The notes: a model not told the origin generated them from the sequence alone. DNA of 64,000 nucleotides from Methylophilus methylotrophus DSM 46235 = ATCC 53528 (GCF_000378225.1 NZ_KB905142.1:124001-188000); one strand, 5' to 3'; positions 1-8,853 are shown, numbered from the stretch's first letter. Numbers and translations: made by a program.

Positions 1-2
1 GT

Positions 3-830
3 GCCAATTTCAATCTGGCCAAACCTGTGTTGGCTGAAATGAGCCCGTATATTGCAGGTGCCAGCCGCTATGTGTTGGCTGCAGCCGTGATGGTGTTGAT
101 CGTGTGGGTCAAAAAAGACGCGATCCCTTTGCGCCATTGGAAAGCCTATTTGACGTTAGGCGTGGTTGGGGTGTTTGGTTTCAACCTGTTTTTCTTTCTG
201 GGCATGGAGACCTCCTCGGCCATTAATGGTGCGCTGATCATGGGGTTGAATCCCCTGGTCACGGCCATTCTTGGCTACCTGATCGTTGGTGACAAACCCA
301 CCACGCGACAATTGCTTGCATTCCCGATTGGCATTGCCGGGGTGGCGATTGTGGTGCTGGGGGCTGGCGCACAGCTGACAGTTTCTATCGGCGATGTGTA
401 TATTTTAATCGCCAATTTCAATTGGGCACTGTACAACGTGCTTGTGAAAAAAATGATGCCAAAACAGGTGAGTGGCATCGCAAGTACGGCAGGAATCATG
501 ACTATAGGTGCGATTGCACTGTCCATGGCAGCGGGGCTGCATGGTAACAGCCTTGTGCTGCCAACCATGGAGGCAGGTGCTGCACTGTTGATGATGTCTT
601 TGGGAGGCGGCGTGTTGGCCTACCTGTTTTGGAATGCCAGCATTTCACATCTGGGCCCGTCAAAAGCGGCCATTTTCCTGAACCTGGTACCCGTTACTAC
701 GATGATCATCGCTGCTTTTGAACATATTCCTCCCACCCATGCGCAACTGTTTGGGGCGGTACTGGTGATCAGTGCGGTCACCTTCAGCTCGATTTCTTTA
801 CCCGCGCGTGAATTATCAAAACCTCGCTAA
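3..830 (+). CDS. EamA/DMT-family exporter, 5' end outside the window
   Basis: Inner-membrane permease of the drug/metabolite transporter superfamily. The substrate cannot be told from sequence; relatives export amino acids or metabolites. The frame is open to the left edge, and the residues before the first in-window GTG (position 27), ANFNLAKPVL, resemble the first helix of EamA proteins, so the gene is cut by the window and position 27 is not the true start. About 275 residues are visible with roughly nine hydrophobic helices in two EamA-type repeats; the second begins near IGDVYILIANFNW. The repeat-end signature with Pro-Thr-Thr-Arg after a Gly-Asp loop is also family-typical. It ends about 100 bp before the iron-regulated sigma gene and appears unrelated to it. 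Confidence 0.85.
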   Translation, partial: ANFNLAKPVLAEMSPYIAGASRYVLAAAVMVLIVWVKKDAIPLRHWKAYLTLGVVGVFGFNLFFFLGMETSSAINGALIMGLNPLVTAILGYLIVGDKPTTRQLLAFPIGIAGVAIVVLGAGAQLTVSIGDVYILIANFNWALYNVLVKKMMPKQVSGIASTAGIMTIGAIALSMAAGLHGNSLVLPTMEAGAALLMMSLGGGVLAYLFWNASISHLGPSKAAIFLNLVPVTTMIIAAFEHIPPTHAQLFGAVLVISAVTFSSISLPARELSKPR

Positions 831-866
831 GTTAAAGTTTGTTGACTTCAATTTGCTTATATTGCT

Positions 867-885
867 AATGAGAACCATTATCATT
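867..885 (+). promoter_or_regulatory. Fur box
   Basis: AATGAGAACCATTATCATT closely matches the 19-bp Fur consensus built from GATAAT/ATTATC hexamers. It lies about 50 bp upstream of the sigma factor gene, where an iron-repressed promoter is expected, and predicts iron-starvation induction of the sigma/anti-sigma/receptor group. Confidence 0.75.
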
Positions 886-906
886 ATAATCGGAGGTCTA
901 TTCAAC

Positions 907-996
907 ATGTTATCCGTGCAGAAGTTTCTCACTTGCAGATTGATCTCACAAAAAGTAGGTTGTTATCATCATTGGTCTTGCATTATGGTGAGCTAG
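907..996 (+). other. 29-codon open frame with strong ribosome binding site, overlapping the sigma gene start
   Basis: GGAGG at 892-896 sits ten bases before ATG 907, the best translation start in the region. The frame opened there ends at TAG 994-996, in a different frame from the sigma factor it overlaps. It may be a leader peptide that couples translation, or the true sigma start joined by a -1 shift at the run of five A (950-954). It has no recognisable domain. Confidence 0.35.
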
Positions 997-1445
997 TCAA
1001 TCACGTCAGTCACCATTTTGGCAGCCGCCATTTTGCGGAAGATGTCGTCCACGATGTCTGTATTCAGCTGATGGAAAACCCACCAGTGACAGAAATCAGG
1101 GCGCCGCTAAGCTATCTCAGAAAAGTCAGTATGCACCGGGCGCTGGATCGTACCCGGCATGAAAAAGTGGGGGCGGATTACCTTGCAAAATTACCGGATG
1201 ATGGTGGCAGTCATTTTTATGATGTGGCTGCAGCATTAGAGTTTGCACAGAAAATCGCGCAGATCAAACAGATGATTGAGGCTTTGCCCAGAAAGCAAAG
1301 GCAAGTATTTTTATTGCATCAACTGCACGAAATTCCACAGCACGAGATTGCCGTGAAAATGGGTATATCCGCCAATATGGTGTCACGGCATTTCAATAAA
1401 GCGCTGGCAAGCATCACCATCGCCAGGAAGCAGCTATCGCTTTAG
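933..1445 (+). CDS. ECF RNA polymerase sigma factor, FecI type
   Basis: Directs RNA polymerase to an iron-uptake promoter, presumably that of the TonB-dependent receptor gene downstream. Region 2 lies at about residues 15-80 (DVVHDVCIQLM, then PLSYLRKVSMHRALD) and region 4 at about 105-160, with the signature LPRKQRQVFLLHQL followed by a helix-turn-helix (EIAVKMGISANMVSRHFNKA). At 170 residues it has the normal size of FecI proteins. Its first in-frame start is TTG 933 without a Shine-Dalgarno; the well-placed ATG at 907 is in another frame, so the real N terminus is uncertain. It is followed after 54 bp by a FecR-like gene and then by a siderophore receptor, the usual sigma/anti-sigma/receptor trio, and preceded by a Fur box. 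Confidence 0.85.
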   Translation: MQIDLTKSRLLSSLVLHYGELVNHVSHHFGSRHFAEDVVHDVCIQLMENPPVTEIRAPLSYLRKVSMHRALDRTRHEKVGADYLAKLPDDGGSHFYDVAAALEFAQKIAQIKQMIEALPRKQRQVFLLHQLHEIPQHEIAVKMGISANMVSRHFNKALASITIARKQLSL

Positions 1446-1499
1446 AATAATCACATAGCCATTTAATTTCCATGCCTGACTTTTAAAACGCTCCCCGAG

Positions 1500-2354
1500 A
1501 TGAACTCTTCCAAACAACCGCAGCCTCATCAGCCATCGGAAACCGAGTCATATCTTTCGGATTTGATGCCGTATATTCGGGCGGGAAAAGATCAATTTCC
1601 CTCGAAAGAGGAATTGTTCGCCGAGATCAGCAGCGACAGGGATCATCGTAAAAAACTGGCAAGGACCTTGCAATACACGGCGGCTGTTGTTTTTTTTGCT
1701 GCCAGCATTTGGGCAGTAAACCCTACGCTCTCCACTGACATGTATACCACCCAGTATGCTGAAAATGCACAATTTTCATTACCCGACGGCAGTCGTGTGC
1801 ATTTGAACTCCAACACTAGCTTGATTTCCAAATGGAGGCTGCGTTCCAGGGAGATGACGCTGGAGAAAGGCGAGGCTTCATTTACCGTGAAACATGAACT
1901 CAGGCCATTTACGGTGGCGGTTAATGCTTCTACCGTGCGCGATATCGGTACGGAATTTAATATCTCAACAGGGGATCAATCGTTCACTACCACCGTGTTA
2001 GAAGGTGAAGTCGAATTGCACACCGGTGACCAGAAAACGCGCCTAACTTCAGGACAATCGATACATGTTTCTCTTGCTGAAATGGGCTCTCCTTACCCTG
2101 CAGACCTGGACATGGTGACCGCTTGGCATCACGGGAAAATCCTGTTCAACAAAACGCCTTTAAAACAGGCTGTTGCCAATATCCAGCGCTATCGACAAGC
2201 AGCCATCGAGCTTGACCCGCGCCTGGAAAATTTGCTGATCACTGGCATTTACGATGTCAGCAAAGTCGAACAATTACTGGATAGCATGGAGTCCATGTTC
2301 CCGGTAAAAGTCACCCGCCTGGATAACGGTGAAATAAAAATTCAAAAAAAATGA
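1500..2354 (+). CDS. FecR-family anti-sigma/signal transducer
   Basis: Inner-membrane regulator that would pass the signal from the loaded receptor to the ECF sigma factor. The N-terminal ~50 residues are cytoplasmic. A single hydrophobic segment (about residues 55-75, TAAVVFFAASIWAV) is followed by the periplasmic FecR domain with the hallmark stretch FSLPDGSRVHLNSNTSL (about 98-114) and the DIGTEFNI and VLEGEVEL motifs. A C-terminal STN-like part (TPLKQAVANIQRY onward) probably contacts the receptor. The length of 284 fits the family. The N-terminal FecR_N domain is weak: the first 40 residues are polar and not clearly a sigma-binding domain. It lies between the sigma gene and the receptor gene. 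The start at ATG 1500 has only a poor ribosome binding site. Confidence 0.85.
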   Translation: MNSSKQPQPHQPSETESYLSDLMPYIRAGKDQFPSKEELFAEISSDRDHRKKLARTLQYTAAVVFFAASIWAVNPTLSTDMYTTQYAENAQFSLPDGSRVHLNSNTSLISKWRLRSREMTLEKGEASFTVKHELRPFTVAVNASTVRDIGTEFNISTGDQSFTTTVLEGEVELHTGDQKTRLTSGQSIHVSLAEMGSPYPADLDMVTAWHHGKILFNKTPLKQAVANIQRYRQAAIELDPRLENLLITGIYDVSKVEQLLDSMESMFPVKVTRLDNGEIKIQKK

Positions 2355-2440
2355 GTGCATGACGTGCTAATTTCATTGGCGTCAATCGCCTTAACGGTAT
2401 AACGGCCACATTGAGGCCGTGCATATGATTAAGGGAAAAC

Positions 2441-4819
2441 ATGACAGCACGTCCACACTTACAACCTCATCGTCGCACCCGGTTACGACAATTATCCATC
2501 GCGGCATTATTTTCAATCAGCATACATGCCTATGCAGCGAGCGCCAATGTAGATATTGCCGCCCAATCACTGGATCAGGCCATTTTAATGCTGGGTAAAC
2601 AGAGCGGCGAAAATATTGCATTTCCGTCAGACTTGGCCAGCAAGTTGAAGGCACCTGCCATCAAAGGTAATTACAGTGTTGAACAAGCCCTGGACATCTT
2701 GTTGAAAGGCAGTGGTTTGACTATGCAAAAAACACCAGCCGGCTATTCAGTGGTCAAGGACGTTGAACATAAAACCGCAACGCTGCCTGAAGTGCAAGTG
2801 AAGGGAAAAGTTATTCAAGATAAGCCCGCTGAATATGCAGGTGGTCAGGTGGCCCGTGGCGGAAAAATCGGTTTGCTCGGTGACAAGGAGATGATGGATA
2901 CCCCCTTCAGCGCCACCCAGTACACCTCCAAACTCATCGCAGACCAGCAGGCACAAAACCTCGGCGATGTGCTGGTCAATGACCCATCTATCCGGAATAC
3001 CTATTCACGAGGTTCAGGACGTGATGAATTCAATATCCGTGGATTTACGGTGTTCAATTACGATGCCATGTTCAATGGTTTATATGGCGTTTCACCTCGC
3101 GATTCCAGCTCAATGATTGGTATCGAGCGCGTTGAGGTGCTGAGAGGACCTAATGCTTTGCTCAACGGGATTGCCCCCGGTGGTTCGGTAGGTGGCGCAA
3201 TTAACCTGGTGCCTAAACGTGCCGGTTATCAACCGCTGAACCGCCTGACCTTATCCTATATCGACGATAGCCAACTGGCTGCCCATGCAGATGTGGCAAG
3301 ACGCTATGGTGCCGATCAGCAGTTTGGCATACGCGTGAATGCTATCAAGAGCTCTGGTGATACTCCCGTGGATCATTCCAAGGAGCGGCTAGATGCCTTT
3401 GCAGTGGGTCTCGATTTTCAGGGAGAGCGATTCCGTTGGGAAGGGGACCTGAATTATCAGAACCGTCTGACGTACGCACGTAGTGGTCTATTGTTTGTGG
3501 CTTCTGGCGTCCAGATCGGGTCTGCTCCCGATGCCAGCCGTAATTATTTCCCCAGCTGGACTTACTGGGATAGTAACCAGATTTCAGGCGCGACGCGGGC
3601 AGAATTTGACCTGACCCCTAACTGGATGGTGTATGGGGCTTTAGGCGGTTCTGAATACGATTTCAGCAGTCTGCAGACTAATTGGCAGTTGCTGAATCAG
3701 CAGGGCGACATGCGGACCAGACCTTCGCGCACCAAACAATATGTAAAGACTCTGAGTGGCGAGGTTGGTGTCAGAGGCAAATTTGCGACTGGAGCCCTAA
3801 ATCACGAACCTGTGCTCAGTGTCAGCAGTTATTTTATGGAAACGGGATCGTTACCTGGCTCTAGTGCATTGAGTTTTTCAAATCTCTACGCTATGCAGGA
3901 TTTTGGCAAGCCAGGGATTGCACTGGTAGGCAATGTTCCAAAAGTAAGCGAGACTCGGCTGCGAAGCATTGCGCTGGCTGATACAGTTGCGATGCTGGAT
4001 AACAAAGTGCAACTCACCCTCGGGTTACGTCATCAAGAGGTCATTGTGAACAGCTTTGACGCGGCAGGCAACCGCAGGCTTGATCAGCACTATGATGAGT
4101 CCAAACTGACGCCGACCGTCGCCGTGGTTGTGCGACCCACAGAACAACTGTCTTTGTATGCCAACTATATTGAAGCATTAAATCAGGGGCCCATCGCCTC
4201 TACAACAGCAGCCAATGCCGGGCAGGTATTTGCTCCTACGGTCTCCAAGCAGCGCGAGGCTGGGATGAAGTATGATTTTGGCCGTTTTGCCACCACAGTA
4301 AGTGTGTTTGAAATTGAGCGTCCAAGCGCCATTACCGATCCAAACACTGGAAGGCTGGAGGTGAATGGAAAACAGCGCAATCGCGGGGTTGAGTTTCTGA
4401 CGCAGGGCGAGGTCGTCGACAACGTAAGAGTATTGGGTGGTCTGGCGTTGACCGATGGAGAGTTGGTCAAGACTGCCGCTGGTGCAGATGATGGCAATAC
4501 CGCCCCCGCTGTACCAAGGCAGCAATTCAATCTCGCCGCAGAATGGGACACGCCCATGCTGCCCGGTTTGACACTTACCGCCCGCATGTTGCATACCGGT
4601 GAACAGTATCTGGATGCGGCTAACACCCAAAAAATCCCGTCATGGAATCGCTATGATCTCGGTGCCCGCTATGCCTTTACTAGCGGAAAAGTGCCTGTGA
4701 CGATAAGGGGCACTATCGAAAACTTGTTTGACAAGAACTACTGGCTTTCAGCAGCTCGTGAAGGCTTATCAGTAGGTGCGCCTAGAACGGTCTTGCTTTC
4801 TGTCTCGGCAGACTTTTAA
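2441..4819 (+). CDS. TonB-dependent siderophore receptor with N-terminal signalling domain
   Basis: Outer-membrane receptor for a ferric siderophore (FpvA/FoxA-type family); the ligand cannot be read from sequence. A signal peptide is followed by an STN secretin/TonB short domain (about residues 35-110, ANVDIAAQSLDQAILMLGKQSG), the TonB box/linker, a plug domain with VEVLRGPNALLNG (about 229-241), and a long beta-barrel ending in the outer-membrane terminal Phe (LLSVSADF). The STN domain marks it as a transducer that signals through the FecR and FecI homologues just upstream. Length 792 is normal. The start follows AAGGG with proper spacing (TTAAGGGAAAAC). The gene lies 86 bp after the FecR gene and probably responds to Fur and to the ECF sigma factor. 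Confidence 0.93.
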   Translation: MTARPHLQPHRRTRLRQLSIAALFSISIHAYAASANVDIAAQSLDQAILMLGKQSGENIAFPSDLASKLKAPAIKGNYSVEQALDILLKGSGLTMQKTPAGYSVVKDVEHKTATLPEVQVKGKVIQDKPAEYAGGQVARGGKIGLLGDKEMMDTPFSATQYTSKLIADQQAQNLGDVLVNDPSIRNTYSRGSGRDEFNIRGFTVFNYDAMFNGLYGVSPRDSSSMIGIERVEVLRGPNALLNGIAPGGSVGGAINLVPKRAGYQPLNRLTLSYIDDSQLAAHADVARRYGADQQFGIRVNAIKSSGDTPVDHSKERLDAFAVGLDFQGERFRWEGDLNYQNRLTYARSGLLFVASGVQIGSAPDASRNYFPSWTYWDSNQISGATRAEFDLTPNWMVYGALGGSEYDFSSLQTNWQLLNQQGDMRTRPSRTKQYVKTLSGEVGVRGKFATGALNHEPVLSVSSYFMETGSLPGSSALSFSNLYAMQDFGKPGIALVGNVPKVSETRLRSIALADTVAMLDNKVQLTLGLRHQEVIVNSFDAAGNRRLDQHYDESKLTPTVAVVVRPTEQLSLYANYIEALNQGPIASTTAANAGQVFAPTVSKQREAGMKYDFGRFATTVSVFEIERPSAITDPNTGRLEVNGKQRNRGVEFLTQGEVVDNVRVLGGLALTDGELVKTAAGADDGNTAPAVPRQQFNLAAEWDTPMLPGLTLTARMLHTGEQYLDAANTQKIPSWNRYDLGARYAFTSGKVPVTIRGTIENLFDKNYWLSAAREGLSVGAPRTVLLSVSADF

Positions 4820-4844
4820 ATCGCGTGTCGCATGGCAGGGGGAG

Positions 4845-4873
4845 GCTAAACGCTTCTCCCTGGATGCGTTTAG
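4845..4873. terminator. possible hairpin between convergent genes
   Basis: GCTAAACGC at 4845-4853 can pair with GCGTTTAG at 4866-4873 across 12 bases. It lies between the receptor gene and the convergent PilJ-domain gene. There is no clear T-run, so termination is only a guess. Confidence 0.35.
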
Positions 4874-4967
4874 ACCTCAAAGCATCGGTGGACCTTACCG
4901 TGGTGTAGTTTTCCCCATTTGACCAACGTAGCGACAACTGGCCTGCATTTCAGTTTGGTTTGCATTG

Positions 4968-5627
4968 TTATGTGGTGGTCATCGCAGCCGCAACCAACTG
5001 TTCAATTTCATTGGTAATGTCCGTCATCACGCTCGCCACTACCGCAAACTCTTTGCCAGCGTCACCCGACCGCGCAGCAATCACTTGTGCATTAAACGAG
5101 ACGATTTTTGCTTCTTTGGCGATTTTCTGGATGCTGCTCATCAGGTTTTCCTGCTTTTTGCGCCTGAGCAGCTCGCAGTGTTTGGATTCATTTTCATAAG
5201 TGACCGTGATCTGGTTGAGCACGGCGACGATCGAACCGGCTTCTTCACCCAGTAACGAGATCATGGCTGCGGGCAGGCCCTGATTGCTTTCACAGGCGGT
5301 AATCGCCTGTTGGCAATGCTGAATAAATTGCCGTATTTTGGCTTCGTTGTTTTCCGGGCCAAACAAGACTTTTTCCAGCGCCTCAAAATAAACCCCAGGA
5401 TATTCATGATTGCCTTTGACCAGCAGCGCATGCGTCTGGCTAAACAAGGCCAGCGCTTCTTTAGCCTGGGCCAGCGCTTCTGGGTGGTGCGTACTCATCA
5501 CCAGGTTGAGCACGATCCGTTGCGACAACATGCGCTGGCGGCCAGAAAGGTTGATCAGCGCCACCATGCGGTCACTATTCAGAATGGTGTGCTGGCCGGG
5601 TTTATCGGTCTTTTTCATGGCGTGCAT
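4968..5627 (-). CDS. soluble PilJ-domain (nitrate/nitrite sensing-like) protein with MCP-type tail
   Basis: A 219-residue protein without a transmembrane segment or signal peptide. Residues about 15-130 match the N-terminal type IV pili methyl-accepting transducer (PilJ) domain: NSDRMVALINLSGRQRMLSQRI resembles the P-box helix that binds nitrate/nitrite in NarX-type sensors. The last ~55 residues (IAKEAKIVSFNAQVIAARSG, then GKEFAVVASVM) are a shortened chemoreceptor signalling hairpin. The start at ATG 5627 is chosen because AGAGGA lies eight bases upstream; the longer frame to 5702 would overlap nirD. It is the last gene of the nirB-nirD operon, which suggests a cytoplasmic nitrate or nitrite sensing role. 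No partner is evident, and function is inferred from domain and context only. Confidence 0.75.
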   Translation of the reverse strand: MHAMKKTDKPGQHTILNSDRMVALINLSGRQRMLSQRIVLNLVMSTHHPEALAQAKEALALFSQTHALLVKGNHEYPGVYFEALEKVLFGPENNEAKIRQFIQHCQQAITACESNQGLPAAMISLLGEEAGSIVAVLNQITVTYENESKHCELLRRKKQENLMSSIQKIAKEAKIVSFNAQVIAARSGDAGKEFAVVASVMTDITNEIEQLVAAAMTTT

Positions 5628-5652
5628 GGTTCTGTCCTCTGAGTCACCCTGT

Positions 5653-6018
5653 TTATCGTTGTACCCACACCTTGCCATCCCTGACTTCGACCGGGTAAAC
5701 ATTCAGACACACGGTTGCGTCCTCAACACAGAGGCCGGTGCGTAGCTGATAGTGATGCTTGTAAATCGGCGAGGCGACCACAGGCTCGCCGCCCAGGTCT
5801 CCGACCAGGCCGCGGGATAGGACATTGGCCTCGCTATGCGGGTCGTGATTATCCAGCGCGTAGAGCTGGTCATCTTTGAGGCGGAAAATGGCAATCTGCT
5901 GGCCTTCAATCAGGGCACAGACCCCCATATTCGGCCAGATATCCTCGAGTGCGCACACCGAGTGCCATACCGCAGCTGTCGTGGCAGGCTGGGCGTTTGT
6001 TGCTTGTAACTGATTCAT
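5653..6018 (-). CDS. nirD: nitrite reductase (NADH) small subunit, NirD
   Basis: Small subunit of the cytoplasmic assimilatory NAD(P)H nitrite reductase that turns nitrite into ammonium. The 121-residue protein has the Rieske-like fold of NirD but not the full Cys-His/Cys-His cluster ligands: HDPHS and SPIYKHHYQL replace CPH..CPLH, as in the enterobacterial NirD class. It has an N-terminal extension of about 15 residues compared with typical NirD. AAGGAA precedes ATG 6018. It starts 15 bp after nirB and is followed by the PilJ-domain gene. This contrasts with the second NirD homologue at 11952-12263, which keeps all Rieske ligands. Confidence 0.93.
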   Translation of the reverse strand: MNQLQATNAQPATTAAVWHSVCALEDIWPNMGVCALIEGQQIAIFRLKDDQLYALDNHDPHSEANVLSRGLVGDLGGEPVVASPIYKHHYQLRTGLCVEDATVCLNVYPVEVRDGKVWVQR

Positions 6019-6033
6019 ACACGGTTTCCTTGA

Positions 6034-8610
6034 TTACTCTGTTGCCGCCAGGATGGGAATGACCTTGGCGGCAGGTGCGGTCTGCTGTTTTTCTGCGGGC
6101 GTGGCCGGACGGATCTGGTTACGCTCGTTGACGAAGACAATATTGTCGTCACCTGCCACACTGTTGACGAAGCTGCGGAAGCGCTTGCGCACTTCAGGGT
6201 CATTAACGGCGGTTTTCCATTCGTCCTGGTAGTTATCCACGACATGTTGCATCTGCGCTTCCAGCTCTGCGCCCAGGCCGAGCGAGTCGTTAATCACGAC
6301 ATCACGCAGGTAGTCGAGGCCGCCTTCAATATTGTCGCGCCAGGTGCTGGTCCGTTGCAGGCGGTCCGCCGTACGGATGTAGAACATCAGGAAGCGGTCT
6401 ATCATGCGGATGGCTTCTTCTTTAGTCAGGTCGCTGGCGATCAGCTCGGCGTGGCGTGGCTTCATGCCGCCGTTGCCGCACACATACAGGTTCCAGCCGT
6501 TTTCAGTCGCAATCAACCCCACATCTTTGCCTTGCGCTTCGGCGCATTCGCGCGTGCAACCAGAGACGCCAAACTTGATCTTGTGCGGGGCACGCAGGCC
6601 TTTGTAACGGTTTTCCAGCTGTACGGCCAGGCCGACACTGTCATCCACGCCATAGCGGCACCAGGTGGAGCCGACGCAGCTTTTGACCGTACGTAGCGAT
6701 TTGCCGTAGGCATGGCCGGATTCAAAGCCAGCCGCGATCAACTCTTCCCAGATATTGGGTAATTGCTCCACACGGGCACCAAACATGTCGACGCGTGCGC
6801 CACCGGTGACCTTGGTGTATAAGCCATATTTTTTCGCGATCTGGCCGATGGCGATCAGGCCATCCGGCGTGACTTCGCCGCCCGGCATGCGTGGCACCAC
6901 CGAGTAGCTGCCGTCTTTCTGGATGTTGCCCAAGAAATAGTCATTCGAATCTTGCAAGGACGCCAGGTCTTTTTTCAGGATAAATTCGTTCCAGCATGAG
7001 GCCAGAACGCTGGCGGCGGTGGGTTTGCAGATATCGCAGCCCAAGCCATGGCCGTGTTTATGCAGTAACTCGTCAAAGGTTTTGATCTGGCCCACACGCA
7101 CCAGGTGGTAAAGCTCCTGGCGCGAGTAGGGGAAGTGTTCGCACAGGTGATTGTTGACGGTCATACCCAGCTTCACCATCTGCGCTTTCATGACTTGTGT
7201 CACCAACGGCACGCAACCGCCACAGGCCGTACCGGCTTTAGTGCAAGACTTGATGGCGCCTATACTGCAATTGCCAGCCGCCACCGCTTCACCAATCGCG
7301 CCTTTACTGACGTTATTACAAGAACACAGTACCGCGGTATCCGGCAGGGCATCGACGCCCAGGCCAGGTTTTTCCTTGCCATCACTGGCTGGCAGAATCA
7401 GGAATTCAGGATTTTCCGGCAGCGGCATTTCGTTGACGGTCATCTGTTGCAGCGTGCCGTATTCATCGGCATTGCCAATCAGCACGGCGCCCAGCAGTTT
7501 TTTGCCATCTCCGCTGACGACAATTTTTTTGTAGATATTGCGCACTTCATCGGTGTACTGGTAGCTGCGGCAACCATGTGTTTTGCCATGTGCATCGCCC
7601 ACGCTGGCGACATCAACACCCATCAGTTTGAGCTTGGTGCTCATGTCTGCGCCCTGAAAAAGGGTCGATGTTTCACCCAGCAGGTGCGCGCAGGCAGTAC
7701 GGGCCATGTCATAGCCAGGCGCCACTAGGCCAAACATCTCGTCGTTCCAGCTGGCGCATTCGCCGATGGCGTAAATATTGTGGTCACTCGAGCGGGAGAA
7801 GTCATCAATGGCGATACCGCCACGCGCGCCGATGGCCAGGCCGGATTCACGTGCCAACTCGTCGCGTGGGCGGATACCAGCAGAGAATACGATCATGTCG
7901 GTTTCCAGCCAGGTGTCATCAAAAAACACCATACGGTGGCGTGCCGTTGCCCCATCGACAATCGCCGTGGTGTTACGGCTGGTGTGCACGTGTACACCCA
8001 GCTCCTCAATTTTGCTGCGCAGCACTTTGCCGCCCGCTTCGTCCACTTGCACCGCCATCAAACGCGGCGCAAATTCAACCACATGGGTTTCCAGGCCCAT
8101 GTCTTTCAAGGCCTTGGCGCATTCCAGGCCCAGCAGGCCACCGCCAACGACGACACCGCTCTTGGCAGTTTTGCCTGCTGCCGTCATGGCTTCTAGGTCT
8201 TCAATAGTGCGGTAGACAAAACAGTTCTCACGGTCACGCCCGGCGACAGAAGGGACGAATGGATAAGAGCCGGTTGCAAGTACCAGTTTGTCGTAGGGCA
8301 GGATAGTGTTGTCTGTCAGGGTCACGGTATGCTGGTGGCGGTCAATCTGGCTGACGCGGGCATTCAGGCGTAACGTCAGGCCCGGCCGGTCATAAAACCC
8401 AGGCTCGACCAGCGACAGGTCTTCCGCCGTACTGCCCGAGAAAAAGCTGGAGAGGTGCACGCGGTCATAAGCCGGGCGTGGTTCTTCGCCTAGCACGGTC
8501 ACTTGCAAGTTGGCGGCGGCCAGGTCAGGGTGGCGTTTTACCAGTTCTTGCACAAAGTAATGTCCCACCATGCCGTTGCCGACGACGAGGATGCGTGTGT
8601 GTTGATTCAT
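6034..8610 (-). CDS. nirB: assimilatory nitrite reductase large subunit, enterobacterial NirB type
   Basis: FAD, [2Fe-2S], [4Fe-4S] and siroheme enzyme reducing nitrite to ammonium with NAD(P)H. In order: an N-terminal FAD-binding Rossmann motif (VVGNGMVGHYFVQEL, residues 8-22); a second nucleotide-binding motif GVVVGGGLLGLECA near 150; a BFD-like [2Fe-2S] domain (LCSCNNVSKG ... CGGCVPL, about 425-470); and the sulfite/nitrite reductase ferredoxin-like and siroheme domains with CVGSTWC and GCTRECAEA holding the siroheme-linked cluster. Length 858 equals that of E. coli-type NirB. AGGAA precedes ATG 8610. It is the first gene of a nirB-nirD-PilJ operon with its own sigma54 promoter and ANTAR leader. 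A second, shorter homologue lies at 15318-17741. Confidence 0.95.
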   Translation of the reverse strand: MNQHTRILVVGNGMVGHYFVQELVKRHPDLAAANLQVTVLGEEPRPAYDRVHLSSFFSGSTAEDLSLVEPGFYDRPGLTLRLNARVSQIDRHQHTVTLTDNTILPYDKLVLATGSYPFVPSVAGRDRENCFVYRTIEDLEAMTAAGKTAKSGVVVGGGLLGLECAKALKDMGLETHVVEFAPRLMAVQVDEAGGKVLRSKIEELGVHVHTSRNTTAIVDGATARHRMVFFDDTWLETDMIVFSAGIRPRDELARESGLAIGARGGIAIDDFSRSSDHNIYAIGECASWNDEMFGLVAPGYDMARTACAHLLGETSTLFQGADMSTKLKLMGVDVASVGDAHGKTHGCRSYQYTDEVRNIYKKIVVSGDGKKLLGAVLIGNADEYGTLQQMTVNEMPLPENPEFLILPASDGKEKPGLGVDALPDTAVLCSCNNVSKGAIGEAVAAGNCSIGAIKSCTKAGTACGGCVPLVTQVMKAQMVKLGMTVNNHLCEHFPYSRQELYHLVRVGQIKTFDELLHKHGHGLGCDICKPTAASVLASCWNEFILKKDLASLQDSNDYFLGNIQKDGSYSVVPRMPGGEVTPDGLIAIGQIAKKYGLYTKVTGGARVDMFGARVEQLPNIWEELIAAGFESGHAYGKSLRTVKSCVGSTWCRYGVDDSVGLAVQLENRYKGLRAPHKIKFGVSGCTRECAEAQGKDVGLIATENGWNLYVCGNGGMKPRHAELIASDLTKEEAIRMIDRFLMFYIRTADRLQRTSTWRDNIEGGLDYLRDVVINDSLGLGAELEAQMQHVVDNYQDEWKTAVNDPEVRKRFRSFVNSVAGDDNIVFVNERNQIRPATPAEKQQTAPAAKVIPILAATE

Positions 8611-8694
8611 CTTGTATTCCTAATCAGATGCAAGCAGGCAGTGTCACGATGTTTCTCATGTCAGTTGCGTGCATTGCGTTACCAAACTCAAAGC

Positions 8695-8769
8695 CTAAAA
8701 ACAAAAACGGCGTCCATAGCCTATGCCGCAATTGCACATTGCAATTCTGCGAAACAAGCTATGGACGCC
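8695..8769 (-). terminator. leader terminator of nirB operon (ANTAR-controlled)
   Basis: On the minus strand GGCGTCCATAGC pairs with GCTATGGACGCC (outer stem), with a second stem AATTGCA/TGCAATT inside the loop, followed by GTTTTTGTTTTT. It lies 85 bases before the nirB start and would stop transcription unless the overlapping hairpin at 8762-8777 forms first. Confidence 0.85.
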
Positions 8770-8808
8770 GTTGTCCAGTGAGAGATTGGCCGACGATGGA
8801 CAATCTCT
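8762..8808 (-). promoter_or_regulatory. ANTAR antitermination element of the nirB leader (hairpins P1 and P2)
   Basis: P1 (8781-8808) is an 11-bp stem with one mismatch and the hexaloop ATCGTC. P2 (8762-8777) is TGGAC/GTCCA with the hexaloop AACGGC. Both loops have A at position 1 and G at position 4, the ANTAR-binding signature. The 3' arm and loop of P2 are the 5' arm of the terminator, so the two structures exclude each other. The likely partner is NasR, encoded at 26937-28205. Confidence 0.85.
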
Positions 8809-8853
8809 GGTTTAAACATGACATGATCAAATGCCACGTGTTACTACAGAAAA

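Noticed and set aside
4183-4626. Two overlapping minus-strand frames opposite the TonB-dependent receptor
   Set aside because: Both are antisense to the receptor barrel and lack start signals or family motifs.
7105-7728. Long plus-strand open frames opposite nirB
   Set aside because: They lie fully antisense to a well-supported gene, with His/Gln/Ala-rich composition typical of a reversed GC-rich reading frame and no recognisable domain.
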